Shown piece after piece: positions 52,665 through 61,009 of a stretch of 64,000 nt of DNA; positions within the stretch are counted from its first letter, which is position 1; each line of letters opens with the position of its first letter. This stretch comes from Polyangiaceae bacterium. GTDB lineage: Bacteria; Myxococcota_A; Polyangia; Polyangiales; Polyangiaceae. The notes beneath the pieces are model-generated. The model was not told the origin of the DNA. It did not search any database and saw nothing but the letters and a program-made list of their open reading frames with translations. The position numbers and the translations under genes are program-made. The DNA lies in the NCBI GenBank assembly GCA_015075635.1, contig JABTUA010000003.1, positions 2,170,001 to 2,234,000 of the forward strand, read 5' to 3'.

Positions 52665-53275
52665 GCGTCGGATCCCTCTTCTTCAGCGTGTGCGCGCTGG
52701 TCGCGCTGGTGGGCGCGGTGAGCACGGTCGCAGCCAAGAACCCGATCCGCGGCGCGGTGGGTCTCCTGGCGACGATCGTGGGCATCGCCGCGCTGTTCTT
52801 GAAGCTGGCAGCGCAGTTCCTGGCTGCGATACAGCTGATCGTCTACGCCGGGGCGGTCGTCGTCCTGTTCGTGTTCGTGATCATGCTGCTCGGCCCGGAC
52901 GCGAACCTCGGCGACAAACCGGCGAAGCTCCGGCTCTCGCGCTGGGGTGCCGCGATCTTGCTGCTCCTGCTCGGCGCCGGCGCGTTCTTCGGCCTGCGCG
53001 GCGGCTGGGGCGACCCGGTGCCGCTCGGCCCGGTGCGCGCGGACTTCGGCTCCACCGAAGCCGTGGGCGGCCTGCTCTTCCGCCAGGGCCTGGTGCCGTT
53101 CGAGATCGCCACCGCGCTCTTGATCGTGGCGGTGGTCGGCGCCATCGCCGTGGCCCGCAGCAAGCCCCACGCCAAGAAGGCGCGGCCCACCGGGCACGAG
53201 ACCAAGCGCCTGTTCGCCGGACCCCTGCACCCGCGGGACGCCGAGCGCCCCTTGTCGAAGGAGGCCGGCCGATGA
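52661..53275 (+). CDS. nuoJ: NADH-quinone oxidoreductase subunit J
   Basis: A 204-residue membrane subunit of complex I with about five transmembrane helices: LFFSVCALVALVGAVSTVAA, then GAVGLLATIVGIAALFLKLA, IQLIVYAGAVVVLFVFVIML and others. The helix 3 segment with the family pi-bulge region (QLIVYAGAVVVLFVFV) is clear. It overlaps both nuoF and nuoK by four bases. The C-terminal tail after the last helix is basic. Confidence 0.94.
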   Translation: MSVGSLFFSVCALVALVGAVSTVAAKNPIRGAVGLLATIVGIAALFLKLAAQFLAAIQLIVYAGAVVVLFVFVIMLLGPDANLGDKPAKLRLSRWGAAILLLLLGAGAFFGLRGGWGDPVPLGPVRADFGSTEAVGGLLFRQGLVPFEIATALLIVAVVGAIAVARSKPHAKKARPTGHETKRLFAGPLHPRDAERPLSKEAGR

Positions 53276-53583
53276 TGGGTCAGCTCGTGCAGCACTACGT
53301 GCTCCTCGCCGGGGTCATCTTCGTGATCGGCGCGGTGGGCTTCCTGGTGCGCCGGAACGTCTTGGTTCAGCTGATGAGCATCGAGCTGATGCTGAACGCG
53401 GTGAACCTGATGCTGGTCGCCTACAACCGGCAGCACGGCGACAGCATGAACGGGCACATGTTCGCCTTCTTCATCATCGCCGTCGCGGCGGCGGAGGCCG
53501 CGGTGGGCCTCGCCATCGTGCTGTCGTTCTACCGGCTCAAGGCCTCCGTCAACAGCGACGAGGCGGACACGCTGAAGCACTGA
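53272..53583 (+). CDS. nuoK: NADH-quinone oxidoreductase subunit K
   Basis: A 103-residue three-helix membrane subunit. The conserved glutamates of the proton path are in LMSIELMLNAVNLMLVA and AAAEAAVGLAIVLSF. It starts inside the nuoJ stop (ATGA) and ends 10 bases before nuoL, with an AAGGAG ribosome site between. Confidence 0.94.
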   Translation: MMGQLVQHYVLLAGVIFVIGAVGFLVRRNVLVQLMSIELMLNAVNLMLVAYNRQHGDSMNGHMFAFFIIAVAAAEAAVGLAIVLSFYRLKASVNSDEADTLKH

Positions 53584-53593
53584 AGGAGCGACG

Positions 53594-56380
53594 ATGGACG
53601 GGCTTCAGAAAATCTTCCCCCCCGGCGAGTTCGCGCTGCTCGCGGTGATCCTGGCGCTGCCGCTGATCGGCGCCATCGTGAACGGCATCTTCGGCAAGCG
53701 CCTGGGCAAGCAGGCGGTCACCATGATGGCGCTCGTCGCCGTCGGGGGCTCCTTCCTGGCGAGCCTGGTCTCCTTCCTGCTGCTCCGGAACGCGCAGGCC
53801 GCGGCCCACGCCAAGGGCGCCGAGGGCGCGGTGCGCTTCATCTGGCAGGGCTGGGAGTGGGTCCGAGTCTCGGGCCGCCACGACATGGCGCAGGTGCCCC
53901 TCGAGGTCGCCTTCTCCTTCGACGCGCTGAACGGCGTGATGAGCTTGGTCGTCACCGGGGTCGGTTTCCTGATCCACCTGTACTCGACCAAGTACATGGA
54001 GCAGGACGCCGGCTATCACCGCTTCTTCGCCTATCTGAACCTGTTCGTCTTCTCGATGCTGGTGCTCATCCTGGGCAACAGCCTGCCGGTCCTGTTCGTC
54101 GGCTGGGAGGGCGTGGGCCTGTGCAGCTACCTGCTCATCGGCTTCTGGTTCGAGGGCGAGCAGAACGCGGCGGCCGGCAAGAAGGCCTTCATCACCAACC
54201 GCATCGGCGACTTCGGCCTGATCGTCGCGATGGCGCTCATCCTCTACTACGTCGGGTCGCTCGACTGGTCGGGCATCGAGGGCGGGCGCATGAACCTGCT
54301 CACCAAGGTGCAGATGTGGCCCATCGGCAACCAGGTGCCGGGCACGGGCCTGATCCAGAACAGCCTGCCGTCCGTCGCCGAGTGGCTGAACCGCCCGCGC
54401 TTCGTCACCGCTGCCACGCTGGTCGGCCTGGCGCTCTTCCTGGGCTGCGCCGGCAAGAGCGCCCAGTTCCCGCTGTACGTCTGGCTGCCGGACGCGATGG
54501 CGGGCCCGACCCCGGTCAGCGCGTTGATCCACGCCGCCACCATGGTGACCGCCGGCGTCTACCTGGTCTGCCGCATGGCGGGCGTGTTCGTGCTGTCGCC
54601 GGCCGCGATGTTCACCATCGCCCTGGTGGGCGCCTTCACCGCGCTGCTCGCGGCCAGCATCGCCTTCGTCCAGAACGACATCAAGAAGGTGCTGGCCTAC
54701 TCCACGGTCAGTCAGCTCGGCTACATGTTCCTGGGCGTCGGCGTGGGCGCCTTCACCGCCGGCTTCTTCCACGTGGTCACCCACGCCTTCTTCAAGGCCT
54801 GTCTGTTCCTCGCCGCTGGCTCCGTCATCTACGCCATGCACAAGCGCATCCACGACACGGATGCGTCGCAGGACATGCGCAACATGGGCGGCATGAAGAA
54901 GTACATGCCGTTCACCTTCGCCGCCTTCGTGATGGCGTGGGTCGCCATCATCGGCGTGCCGGGTACGAGCGGCTTCTTCTCCAAGGACGAGATCCTGTTC
55001 AAGGCCTACACGTCCAGCGTCGCGTTCCCGATCCCCGACGGCAAGATGATCGACCCGCGCACCGGCAAGGTGGCGCTTCAGATGTTCGGCTGGCCCAGCT
55101 GGGGCCCCACCGTGCTCTACGCCATGGGCGTGATCGGCGCGGTGATGACCGCGTTCTACATGTCGCGGCTCGTGTTCGGCATCTTCTGGGGCGATTTCAA
55201 GGGCTGGAAGGTCGTGAAGGGCTGGAAGGAGCCCGAGCACGAGGAGCACCACGACGAGCACCACGGCCACCACGGCGAGGCGCTCGAGGGCCCGAAGCCC
55301 AAGGAGAGCCCGTGGCAGATCACGGCCCCGATCCTGATCCTGGGTGGGCTCAGCGTCGTGGCGGGCTTCTTGAACGCGCATCCGCTGCACATCGCGCCCC
55401 TCGAGCACTTCCTGGAGCCGGTCTTCTCCTTCGCCAACGGCACCAAGGAGGTGGTCGCCGCGGGCACCAAGGGACCCGGCGTCGTGCTCCACCCCAACTC
55501 ACAGTCGCTGATGTGGCCGCTGATGGCGCCGGGTCTCCTGGCGCTGGTCGCCGGAGCCGGCGGCGCCTTCTACGTCTACATGCAGCAGGCGGGCGGACCG
55601 GCGAAGATGCTGGCCGAGAAGTTCCCGGGCCTGCACGCGCTGGTCTACGACAAGTGGCGCGTCGACGAGCTCTACGAAGAGACCATCATCGGCGCAGTGG
55701 ACTCGCTGGCGGAGTTCGCCGTGGTGTTCGACAAGGTGGTCGTGGACGGCATCGTCGCCCGCCTCACGTCGTTCGTCGTGGCGGCGGCGGGCACGGGCCT
55801 GCGCTTCGTCCAGACCGGCCACGCGCAGGCCTACGCCGCCGTGATGGTGGTCGGGGCCGGCGGCCTCGGCTGGTTCTTCATCGCGCCTCACGCCAGCGTG
55901 ACCGTGAAGCCCGACGAGGCGGGCGGCACCTACGAGGTGAGCGCGGCGCCGGGGCTCGGCTACCAGTATCGCTGGGACAGCGACGGCGACGGCAAGCCCG
56001 ACTCCGAGCGGTTCTCGTCGCAGGCGACGCTGCCGGTCCCGCTCGAGCGCGGCAAGAGCAAGAAGGTCGTGCTCGAGGTGAAGAACGCCTTCGAGCGCGT
56101 GTCGAAGCGCGAGATCGTGCTCAGCCGCCCGAAGCTCGACGCCTCACGGGGACCGGGACCCGGCGTGATTCAGGTGGAGCAAGGGCCGGACGGGCAGCTC
56201 CGCGGCGTGCTCCCCGGCCAGAATCGGCCCGTGCCGCTGCGCCCGCAAGGCGGCCTGCCCCAACCGGGCGCGGAGCCCGGCCAGCCGCCGCCAGGAGGCA
56301 TGCCGATGCGCATGCCGCCGCCGGGGCGCCCGAACCCCGCTGAGCCGCCCCACCAGCACCAACCTGGAGACGTGCATTGA
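53594..56380 (+). CDS. nuoL: NADH-quinone oxidoreductase subunit L with C-terminal PKD-like extension
   Basis: A 928-residue antiporter-like subunit; usual NuoL is about 610-690. The core carries conserved parts such as VGWEGVGLCSYLLIGFW (first conserved Glu), PTPVSALIHAATMVTAG and the lysine helix KKVLAYSTVSQLGYM. A His-rich loop (HEEHHDEHHGHHGE) lies near residues 546-560. The lateral helix and last transmembrane helix end near residue 765. Then come a beta domain (about 768-850) with YQYRWDSDGDGKPDSERF, like a PKD fold with a TSP3-type calcium loop, and a Pro/Gly/Met-rich tail. The frame is continuous and the nuoM start overlaps the stop, so the extension is real. Confidence 0.92.
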   Translation: MDGLQKIFPPGEFALLAVILALPLIGAIVNGIFGKRLGKQAVTMMALVAVGGSFLASLVSFLLLRNAQAAAHAKGAEGAVRFIWQGWEWVRVSGRHDMAQVPLEVAFSFDALNGVMSLVVTGVGFLIHLYSTKYMEQDAGYHRFFAYLNLFVFSMLVLILGNSLPVLFVGWEGVGLCSYLLIGFWFEGEQNAAAGKKAFITNRIGDFGLIVAMALILYYVGSLDWSGIEGGRMNLLTKVQMWPIGNQVPGTGLIQNSLPSVAEWLNRPRFVTAATLVGLALFLGCAGKSAQFPLYVWLPDAMAGPTPVSALIHAATMVTAGVYLVCRMAGVFVLSPAAMFTIALVGAFTALLAASIAFVQNDIKKVLAYSTVSQLGYMFLGVGVGAFTAGFFHVVTHAFFKACLFLAAGSVIYAMHKRIHDTDASQDMRNMGGMKKYMPFTFAAFVMAWVAIIGVPGTSGFFSKDEILFKAYTSSVAFPIPDGKMIDPRTGKVALQMFGWPSWGPTVLYAMGVIGAVMTAFYMSRLVFGIFWGDFKGWKVVKGWKEPEHEEHHDEHHGHHGEALEGPKPKESPWQITAPILILGGLSVVAGFLNAHPLHIAPLEHFLEPVFSFANGTKEVVAAGTKGPGVVLHPNSQSLMWPLMAPGLLALVAGAGGAFYVYMQQAGGPAKMLAEKFPGLHALVYDKWRVDELYEETIIGAVDSLAEFAVVFDKVVVDGIVARLTSFVVAAAGTGLRFVQTGHAQAYAAVMVVGAGGLGWFFIAPHASVTVKPDEAGGTYEVSAAPGLGYQYRWDSDGDGKPDSERFSSQATLPVPLERGKSKKVVLEVKNAFERVSKREIVLSRPKLDASRGPGPGVIQVEQGPDGQLRGVLPGQNRPVPLRPQGGLPQPGAEPGQPPPGGMPMRMPPPGRPNPAEPPHQHQPGDVH

Positions 56381-58254
56381 GCCCCGGAATGAAACTGGCC
56401 TTCGAGGCCTGGCCGTACCTGGCGGCGTTCATCGCGGGCTTGCTCATCCCGCGCCGCCAAGGTCTGTTCGAGCGCATCGCCATCGGCGTCGTCGCCGCGC
56501 TGTCGGTGCTCCTGGTGATGGGCCTCTGGCCCGCCAAGGAGGTCGCGGCGGACGCGGCGACGCCCAAGGAGTGGCCGAACCTGCTGAACGTGATCGTCTT
56601 CCTGCCCATCTTCGGCTCGATCTCGATCCTGTTCTTGCCGCGACAATCGCCGAAGCTCCTGCGCCGCTTCACCATGCTGGTGCTGGGGCTGGACTTCCTG
56701 GCGTCGCTCTGGCTGCTCGGCGTGCCGATGACCGCCGGCTGGCACTTCCAGTACATCCGCGACTGGCTGCCGACCTTCGGCATCCGCTACCACGTGGCCG
56801 TCGACGGCGTCTCGACCTGGCTGGTGCTGCTCTCCACCTTCACCACGCCGATCGCCGCGTACGTGTCGTTTGGCAGCATCAAAGCCCGCACCAAGGACTT
56901 GTGCTTCTCGCTGCTCTTGTTGCACGGCGCCATGCTGGGCGCCTTCGTCTCCCTCGACCTGTTCCTGTTCTACGTGTTCTGGGAGCTGATGCTGGTGCCG
57001 ATGGTCATCCTGATCGGCATCTGGGGCGGGGTCGAGAAGATCAAGGCTGCCTACAAGTTCTTCCTCTACACCATGGCCGGTAGCGTGCTGATGCTCGCGG
57101 CCATCCTCTACATGGTGTGGTCGCACAACTCGATCGCCGGCTTCGTCACCTTCGACTACCTGGCGCTGAAGAACCTGGTGTTGCCGAAGACCGCGGCGCT
57201 GCTCTGCTTCGGCGCGTTCCTCCTGGCGTTCATCATCAAGGTGCCGATGTTCCCGTTCCACACCTGGTTGCCGGACGCCCACGTCCAGGCGCCGACGGGT
57301 GGCTCGATCATCCTGGCGGCGGTGCTGCTGAAGCTCGGCACCTACGGCTACATCCGCTTCTGCATGGGCATGTTCGCCGGCCCGGCCTGGTCGGCCGCAG
57401 CGAACCTGGCGGGCCTGGCCGTCGGCGGCGGCATCCTGTACGGCGCGCTCGTCGCCTGGAAGCAGGACGACGTGAAGCGCCTGGTCGCCTACTCGTCGGT
57501 CGCCCACATGGGCTTCGTGATGCTCGGCCTGTTCGCGGCGACGCGCGCCGGCGTCGAGGGCGCGCTCCTGCAAATGGTCAACCACGGCATCTCGACCGGC
57601 GCGCTGTTCCTCTTGGTCGGCGTGATCTACGACCGGCGCCACACCCGCGAGATCCGCGAGTTCGGCGGCCTGGCCAAGGTGATGCCGATCTACACGGCGG
57701 TGTTCGTGATCGTGACCATGTCCAGCATCGGCGTGCCGGGCACCAACGGCTTCGTCGGCGAGTTCCTGGTGATCATGGGCACCTTCGTCTCGCTGCCGCT
57801 CGGCTCCCACGGCATGCTCCAGGCCACGCTGGCCACGGCGGGCGTGATCCTGGCCGCGGTCTACATGCTGTCGTTGGTTCAGAAGATGTTCTTCGGGCCG
57901 CTCTCGAACCCCAAGAACAAGGGCTTGCCCGATCTGAACGTACGCGAGACGCTGGCGCTCGCGCCGCTGATCGCGCTGATCTTCGTGATCGGCTTCTTCC
58001 CGAACGTGTTCCTGGACCGCGCGCGGGACTCGGTGGGCACGGTCATCGAGGGCTATCAGGACGGGCGCAAGGCCTACATGGACATGGAGCCCGGTGCCAC
58101 GAAGGCTCGCCTCCGCCCGCGCAAAGGCGGGGTGCTCGAGACCGGCTACCCGGAGCCGCCCAAGCCCGAGGGCGCGGACGGCAAGCAGGACGAGACCAAG
58201 ACCGCCGCGGTCGACGCGCCGAGTCCCCAGCCGTCGCCGGGAGGTGCGCAATGA
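56377..58254 (+). CDS. nuoM: NADH-quinone oxidoreductase subunit M
   Basis: A 625-residue antiporter-like proton-pumping subunit with about 14 helices. Conserved elements include LFYVFWELMLVPMVILIG (key Glu), FPFHTWLPDAHVQAPTGGS and the lysine segment VKRLVAYSSVAHMGFVMLG. The length exceeds the usual 490-530 because of a hydrophilic C-terminal tail of roughly 65 residues. The start is a TTG at 56377 overlapping the nuoL stop, with GGAG seven bases before it; an ATG four codons later is the alternative. nuoN overlaps the end by four bases. Confidence 0.94.
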   Translation: MSPGMKLAFEAWPYLAAFIAGLLIPRRQGLFERIAIGVVAALSVLLVMGLWPAKEVAADAATPKEWPNLLNVIVFLPIFGSISILFLPRQSPKLLRRFTMLVLGLDFLASLWLLGVPMTAGWHFQYIRDWLPTFGIRYHVAVDGVSTWLVLLSTFTTPIAAYVSFGSIKARTKDLCFSLLLLHGAMLGAFVSLDLFLFYVFWELMLVPMVILIGIWGGVEKIKAAYKFFLYTMAGSVLMLAAILYMVWSHNSIAGFVTFDYLALKNLVLPKTAALLCFGAFLLAFIIKVPMFPFHTWLPDAHVQAPTGGSIILAAVLLKLGTYGYIRFCMGMFAGPAWSAAANLAGLAVGGGILYGALVAWKQDDVKRLVAYSSVAHMGFVMLGLFAATRAGVEGALLQMVNHGISTGALFLLVGVIYDRRHTREIREFGGLAKVMPIYTAVFVIVTMSSIGVPGTNGFVGEFLVIMGTFVSLPLGSHGMLQATLATAGVILAAVYMLSLVQKMFFGPLSNPKNKGLPDLNVRETLALAPLIALIFVIGFFPNVFLDRARDSVGTVIEGYQDGRKAYMDMEPGATKARLRPRKGGVLETGYPEPPKPEGADGKQDETKTAAVDAPSPQPSPGGAQ

Positions 58255-59777
58255 CGCTCTGGTTCGGGCTTTCGCCCATCCTCTCGGTCGGCTTCGGCAC
58301 GCTCTTGCTCATGCTGGCGGAGGCCTTCGGCAAGCCGCCGGCGGACGCCGACAACCCCACCGACGCGGGCTCGGGTCGCTCCGGCGAGCTGGCGCTGGTC
58401 GCGGCCGTGGTGCTGATCGCCGGCGCTGCCTTCAGCATCGGCGTCTGGTCGGTGGGCCCGGAGAACCTACCGGGCCTCGAGGCCACGCGCCCCTACCTGG
58501 TGATGGACCGGTTCACGGTCTTCTTCTGCTTCGTGCTGTGCATCGGCGGCACCTTCGCGGCGCTCCTCGCCGGCGGTTACCTGCCGGAGCACGGCATCGA
58601 TCGCGGAGAGTTCTTCCCGCTGCTCCTGCTCAGCACCGTGGGCGCCATGACGTTGGCAGCGGCTGGGGATCTGCTCAGCTTGTTCGTCGCGCTGGAGACC
58701 ATGTCGCTCGGCGTCTATTGCATGGTCGGCCTCCGGCGCAGCCCGCGGGCGGCGGAGGCCGCGCTGAAGTACTTCCTGCTCGGGAGCTTTGCCGCGGCGC
58801 TGATGCTGCTGGGCGCCGCGCTGCTCTACGGCGCGACCGGCCACACCGATCTGGTCGGCATCGGCCAGGCCATCAAGAGCATCGGGCAGCAGGGGAGCGT
58901 GGTCCCGGTGGCGCCGGTGCTCCTGGCGCTGGTGCTGACGCTGGTCGGGCTCGCCTTCAAGGTGAGCGCGGTGCCGTTCCACATGTGGACGCCGGACGCC
59001 TACGAGGGCGCACCGACCCCCGCGACCAGCTTCATGGCCGTCGCGGTCAAGGCGGCGGCGTTCGCGGTGCTGCTCCGCGTCCTGGTCGTGGCCTTCGGCG
59101 ACGAGCGCCTGATGAGCTGGGGCACCGGCTGGCCGCCGGCTTTGGCCACGCTCGCGGTCCTCAGCATGACGGTGGCCAACGTGGTGGCCGGCCGCCAGAG
59201 CTCGGTGAAGCGCATGCTCGCCTACTCGTCCATCGCCCACGCTGGCTACGCGCTGGTCGGCGTCGTCGCGACCATGCGCTCGGCGGACGGTCAGCCGAGC
59301 GTGCTCTTCTACCTCTTGACCTACACCGTCTCGACCGCTGGCGCGTTCGGCGCGCTGATCCTTTGCGGCAGCAAGGGCGCCGAGGCGACCAGCTACGAAG
59401 ATCTCGCCGGCCTCGCCAAGCGCCACCCGGCCTCGGCGCTGGCCTTCAGCGTGTTCTTGCTCTCGCTCGCCGGGCTCCCGCCGACCGCGGGCTTCTTCGG
59501 CAAGCTCTACGTGTTCCGCGCGGCCATCGACGCGGAGCTCTACGTGCTCGCGGTGGTCGGCCTCTTGAACAGCCTGGTGGGCGCCTACTACTACCTGCGC
59601 GTGATGGTCTTCATGTACATGCGCGAGCCGGCGCCGGGCGCGCAGCTGGCCGTCCCGATGCGCTCCGCGTTCGTGTCGAGCGCGCTGGTGCTCGCTGCGG
59701 TCCTGGTCTTCGCGCTCGGTATCGCGCCGGGCTGGTCGTTGGACATGGCGAGCGCGGCGAAGCTGGTGGTGAACTAG
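58251..59777 (+). CDS. nuoN: NADH-quinone oxidoreductase subunit N
   Basis: A 508-residue antiporter-like subunit and last gene of the cluster. Landmarks are LLSLFVALETMSLGVYCMVG (key Glu), SAVPFHMWTPDAYEGAPTP and the lysine segment VKRMLAYSSIAHAGYALVG. It is complete and of normal length. Its TAG stop is directly followed by copy D of the dispersed element, which may form the transcript end. Confidence 0.95.
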   Translation: MTLWFGLSPILSVGFGTLLLMLAEAFGKPPADADNPTDAGSGRSGELALVAAVVLIAGAAFSIGVWSVGPENLPGLEATRPYLVMDRFTVFFCFVLCIGGTFAALLAGGYLPEHGIDRGEFFPLLLLSTVGAMTLAAAGDLLSLFVALETMSLGVYCMVGLRRSPRAAEAALKYFLLGSFAAALMLLGAALLYGATGHTDLVGIGQAIKSIGQQGSVVPVAPVLLALVLTLVGLAFKVSAVPFHMWTPDAYEGAPTPATSFMAVAVKAAAFAVLLRVLVVAFGDERLMSWGTGWPPALATLAVLSMTVANVVAGRQSSVKRMLAYSSIAHAGYALVGVVATMRSADGQPSVLFYLLTYTVSTAGAFGALILCGSKGAEATSYEDLAGLAKRHPASALAFSVFLLSLAGLPPTAGFFGKLYVFRAAIDAELYVLAVVGLLNSLVGAYYYLRVMVFMYMREPAPGAQLAVPMRSAFVSSALVLAAVLVFALGIAPGWSLDMASAAKLVVN

Positions 59778-59957
59778 GGGGTGTCCCAAATTCGCGCTCC
59801 GCTGGCGGCAGCAAGCGCTACGCGACCCTGGCGTTCGGTGGAAACGGCCGGCGCCGGCCCCGGCCGGTCCTCGCACTCACGCCTCATTGGCGGCTCGAGA
59901 TCTGATCATGACCAGACTGTTCAAGTGATTCCGGGGCTCGGCTGACCGCCGAGCGGC
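59778..59957 (+). repeat. dispersed stop-adjacent element, copy D (opposite orientation)
   Basis: It starts right after the nuoN TAG on the plus strand, the same position relative to a gene as copies A-C on the minus strand. CGCTCCGC, the hairpin CGGCCGGCGCCGGCCCCGGC, CACTCACGCCTCA, TCTGATCATGACC and a GGGCTCGGC end block keep the order, though with more changes. Confidence 0.75.
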
Positions 59958-60015
59958 GCGAATCGGGCCGCCCGGTCCCGAACCGAACTAGGGACACCCC
60001 CTAGACCCACGGGTG

Positions 60016-60120
60016 ACCGCGAAGACGCCAAGTTCGCCAAGTCGGAGATTTCTGAAGCTCAGAAGTCCTGAATTGAATTCTTCCTGGCGAACTTGGTCTT
60101 CTTCTTGGCGTCTTGGCGGT
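60016..60120. repeat. imperfect inverted repeat of ACGCCAAG type
   Basis: The left arm ACCGCGAAGACGCCAAG plus TTCGCCA (60016-60039) pairs with the right arm ending CTTGGCGTCTTGGCGGT (60104-60120) and TGGCGAA (60085-60091), with a 9-base interruption in one arm and a loop of about 45 bases. Sequences of this ACGCCAAG type are common dispersed repeats in many bacterial genomes. A relative occurs at 15158-15230. Confidence 0.7.
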
Positions 60121-60140
60121 TCTCTCCCGACCGAACCCTG

Positions 60141-60177
60141 GACAAAATGAAACGGGGCGCCGTCGCCAGCGCCCCGT
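60141..60177 (-). terminator. intrinsic terminator of the DUF4352-like lipoprotein gene
   Basis: On the minus strand ACGGGGCGC (60177-60169) and GCGCCCCGT (60160-60152) form a perfect 9-bp stem with an 8-base loop, followed by TTTCATTTTGTC. It lies 24 bases beyond the lipoprotein stop codon, a classical Rho-independent arrangement. Confidence 0.85.
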
Positions 60178-60200
60178 CGGGATTCGAGCCGGTCTCTCCG

Positions 60201-60797
60201 TCAGCGGCCCAGGTCGAACTTCACTTCTTGCTTCACCGTGCTGATGATGAACGGGTTGTAGGTCAGCTTCAGGCTGCTGGCCTTCTGCGGCACCTCGAAG
60301 GTGATCCAGCCCTTGGCCTTCTCGCCCTTGGTGATGCGCACGCTCTTGAGCTCCGGATCGCAGCCGCCGAAGGTACTGGTGTACGAGTACCCGTCGCCGT
60401 CGGTGACCTTCGCGTAGAACGGGTTCACCGGCACGTCCTTGTCGGCGCTGCCCTCGAGCTGCACCTCGACGCCCAGCTTGATGTTCCCCTTCTTGGGCTT
60501 GAAGTAGTACGGGACCTTGCACTCCTTGACGTTTTCGATGGTCATCGAGAAGTCGGGCGCCTTGGCCGTCTCGCCGACCTTGTAGAGCTTGGTCGAGTCG
60601 AAGCTCGGCGTGGTCGTGCCCGTTCCCGTTCCGGTGCCCGTCCCGGTTCCCGTTCCCGTGCCGGTGCCCGTGCCGGTGCCCGTGCCGGTGCCCGGATCGG
60701 TGGTGGGGGGCGGAGTCTTCTTCTTGCACGCCAACAGAGCCCCCGCGATGAGCGCGGTGGCGGCAAAGACGGTGAAGGAGCGGGAGCGAGTCTGCAT
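60201..60797 (-). CDS. lipoprotein with Gly-Thr repeat linker and DUF4352-like domain
   Basis: A 198-residue protein: signal peptide with lipobox (ALIAGALLACKKK), a Thr/Pro stretch and about 30 residues of alternating Gly-Thr, then a beta-sandwich domain resembling DUF4352 (telokin-like): APDFSMTIENVKECKVPYYF and GWITFEVPQKASSLKLTYNP. Two Cys could pair. The Gly-Thr tract probably extends the domain away from the membrane. An AAGGA site precedes the ATG. Confidence 0.82.
   Translation of the reverse strand: MQTRSRSFTVFAATALIAGALLACKKKTPPPTTDPGTGTGTGTGTGTGTGTGTGTGTGTGTTTPSFDSTKLYKVGETAKAPDFSMTIENVKECKVPYYFKPKKGNIKLGVEVQLEGSADKDVPVNPFYAKVTDGDGYSYTSTFGGCDPELKSVRITKGEKAKGWITFEVPQKASSLKLTYNPFIISTVKQEVKFDLGR
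60608..60694. repeat. degenerate hexanucleotide repeat coding the Gly-Thr linker
   Basis: About 14 units of the form CCSGTK, with variation at the third and sixth bases, encode (Gly-Thr)n on the minus strand. Six bases is a multiple of three, so copy changes only lengthen or shorten the linker. Confidence 0.85.
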
Positions 60798-60839
60798 CGA
60801 CGATTCCTTGTCTCTTGCGCCCGAATCGGGGGCGTCGGG

Positions 60840-60868
60840 ACGTTACACAGCTTATTGCGGGTCCACAA
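60840..60868 (-). promoter_or_regulatory. candidate promoter of the Gly-Thr lipoprotein gene
   Basis: On the minus strand TTGTGG (60868-60863), a 17-base spacer and TAACGT (60845-60840) lie about 40 bases before the ATG. A moderate match to the sigma70 consensus. Confidence 0.4.
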
Positions 60869-61009
60869 ACATCCCGGAAGGGTCGGCCCCGAGATTGCAA
60901 CCGGCCGTGGTACGTGCCCCGACCGGAATTCTTCCTCGCCGCCGTTGCTCAGAAAAAAGTTTTGGAATTCGTTGGGTTATCGCGCTACCAGAGCATCTTC
61001 GGAGTCCCC

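Noticed and set aside
55890..56380. NuoL extension as an artefact of a lost stop codon or frameshift
   Set aside because: The frame is continuous, the extension has ordered domain-like sequence, and the nuoM start overlaps its stop in the way typical of this operon.
53549..58251. Long minus-strand frames opposite nuoL and nuoM
   Set aside because: They mirror well-conserved complex I genes; the His/Glu/Asp/Arg-rich composition is typical of antisense shadows of membrane proteins.
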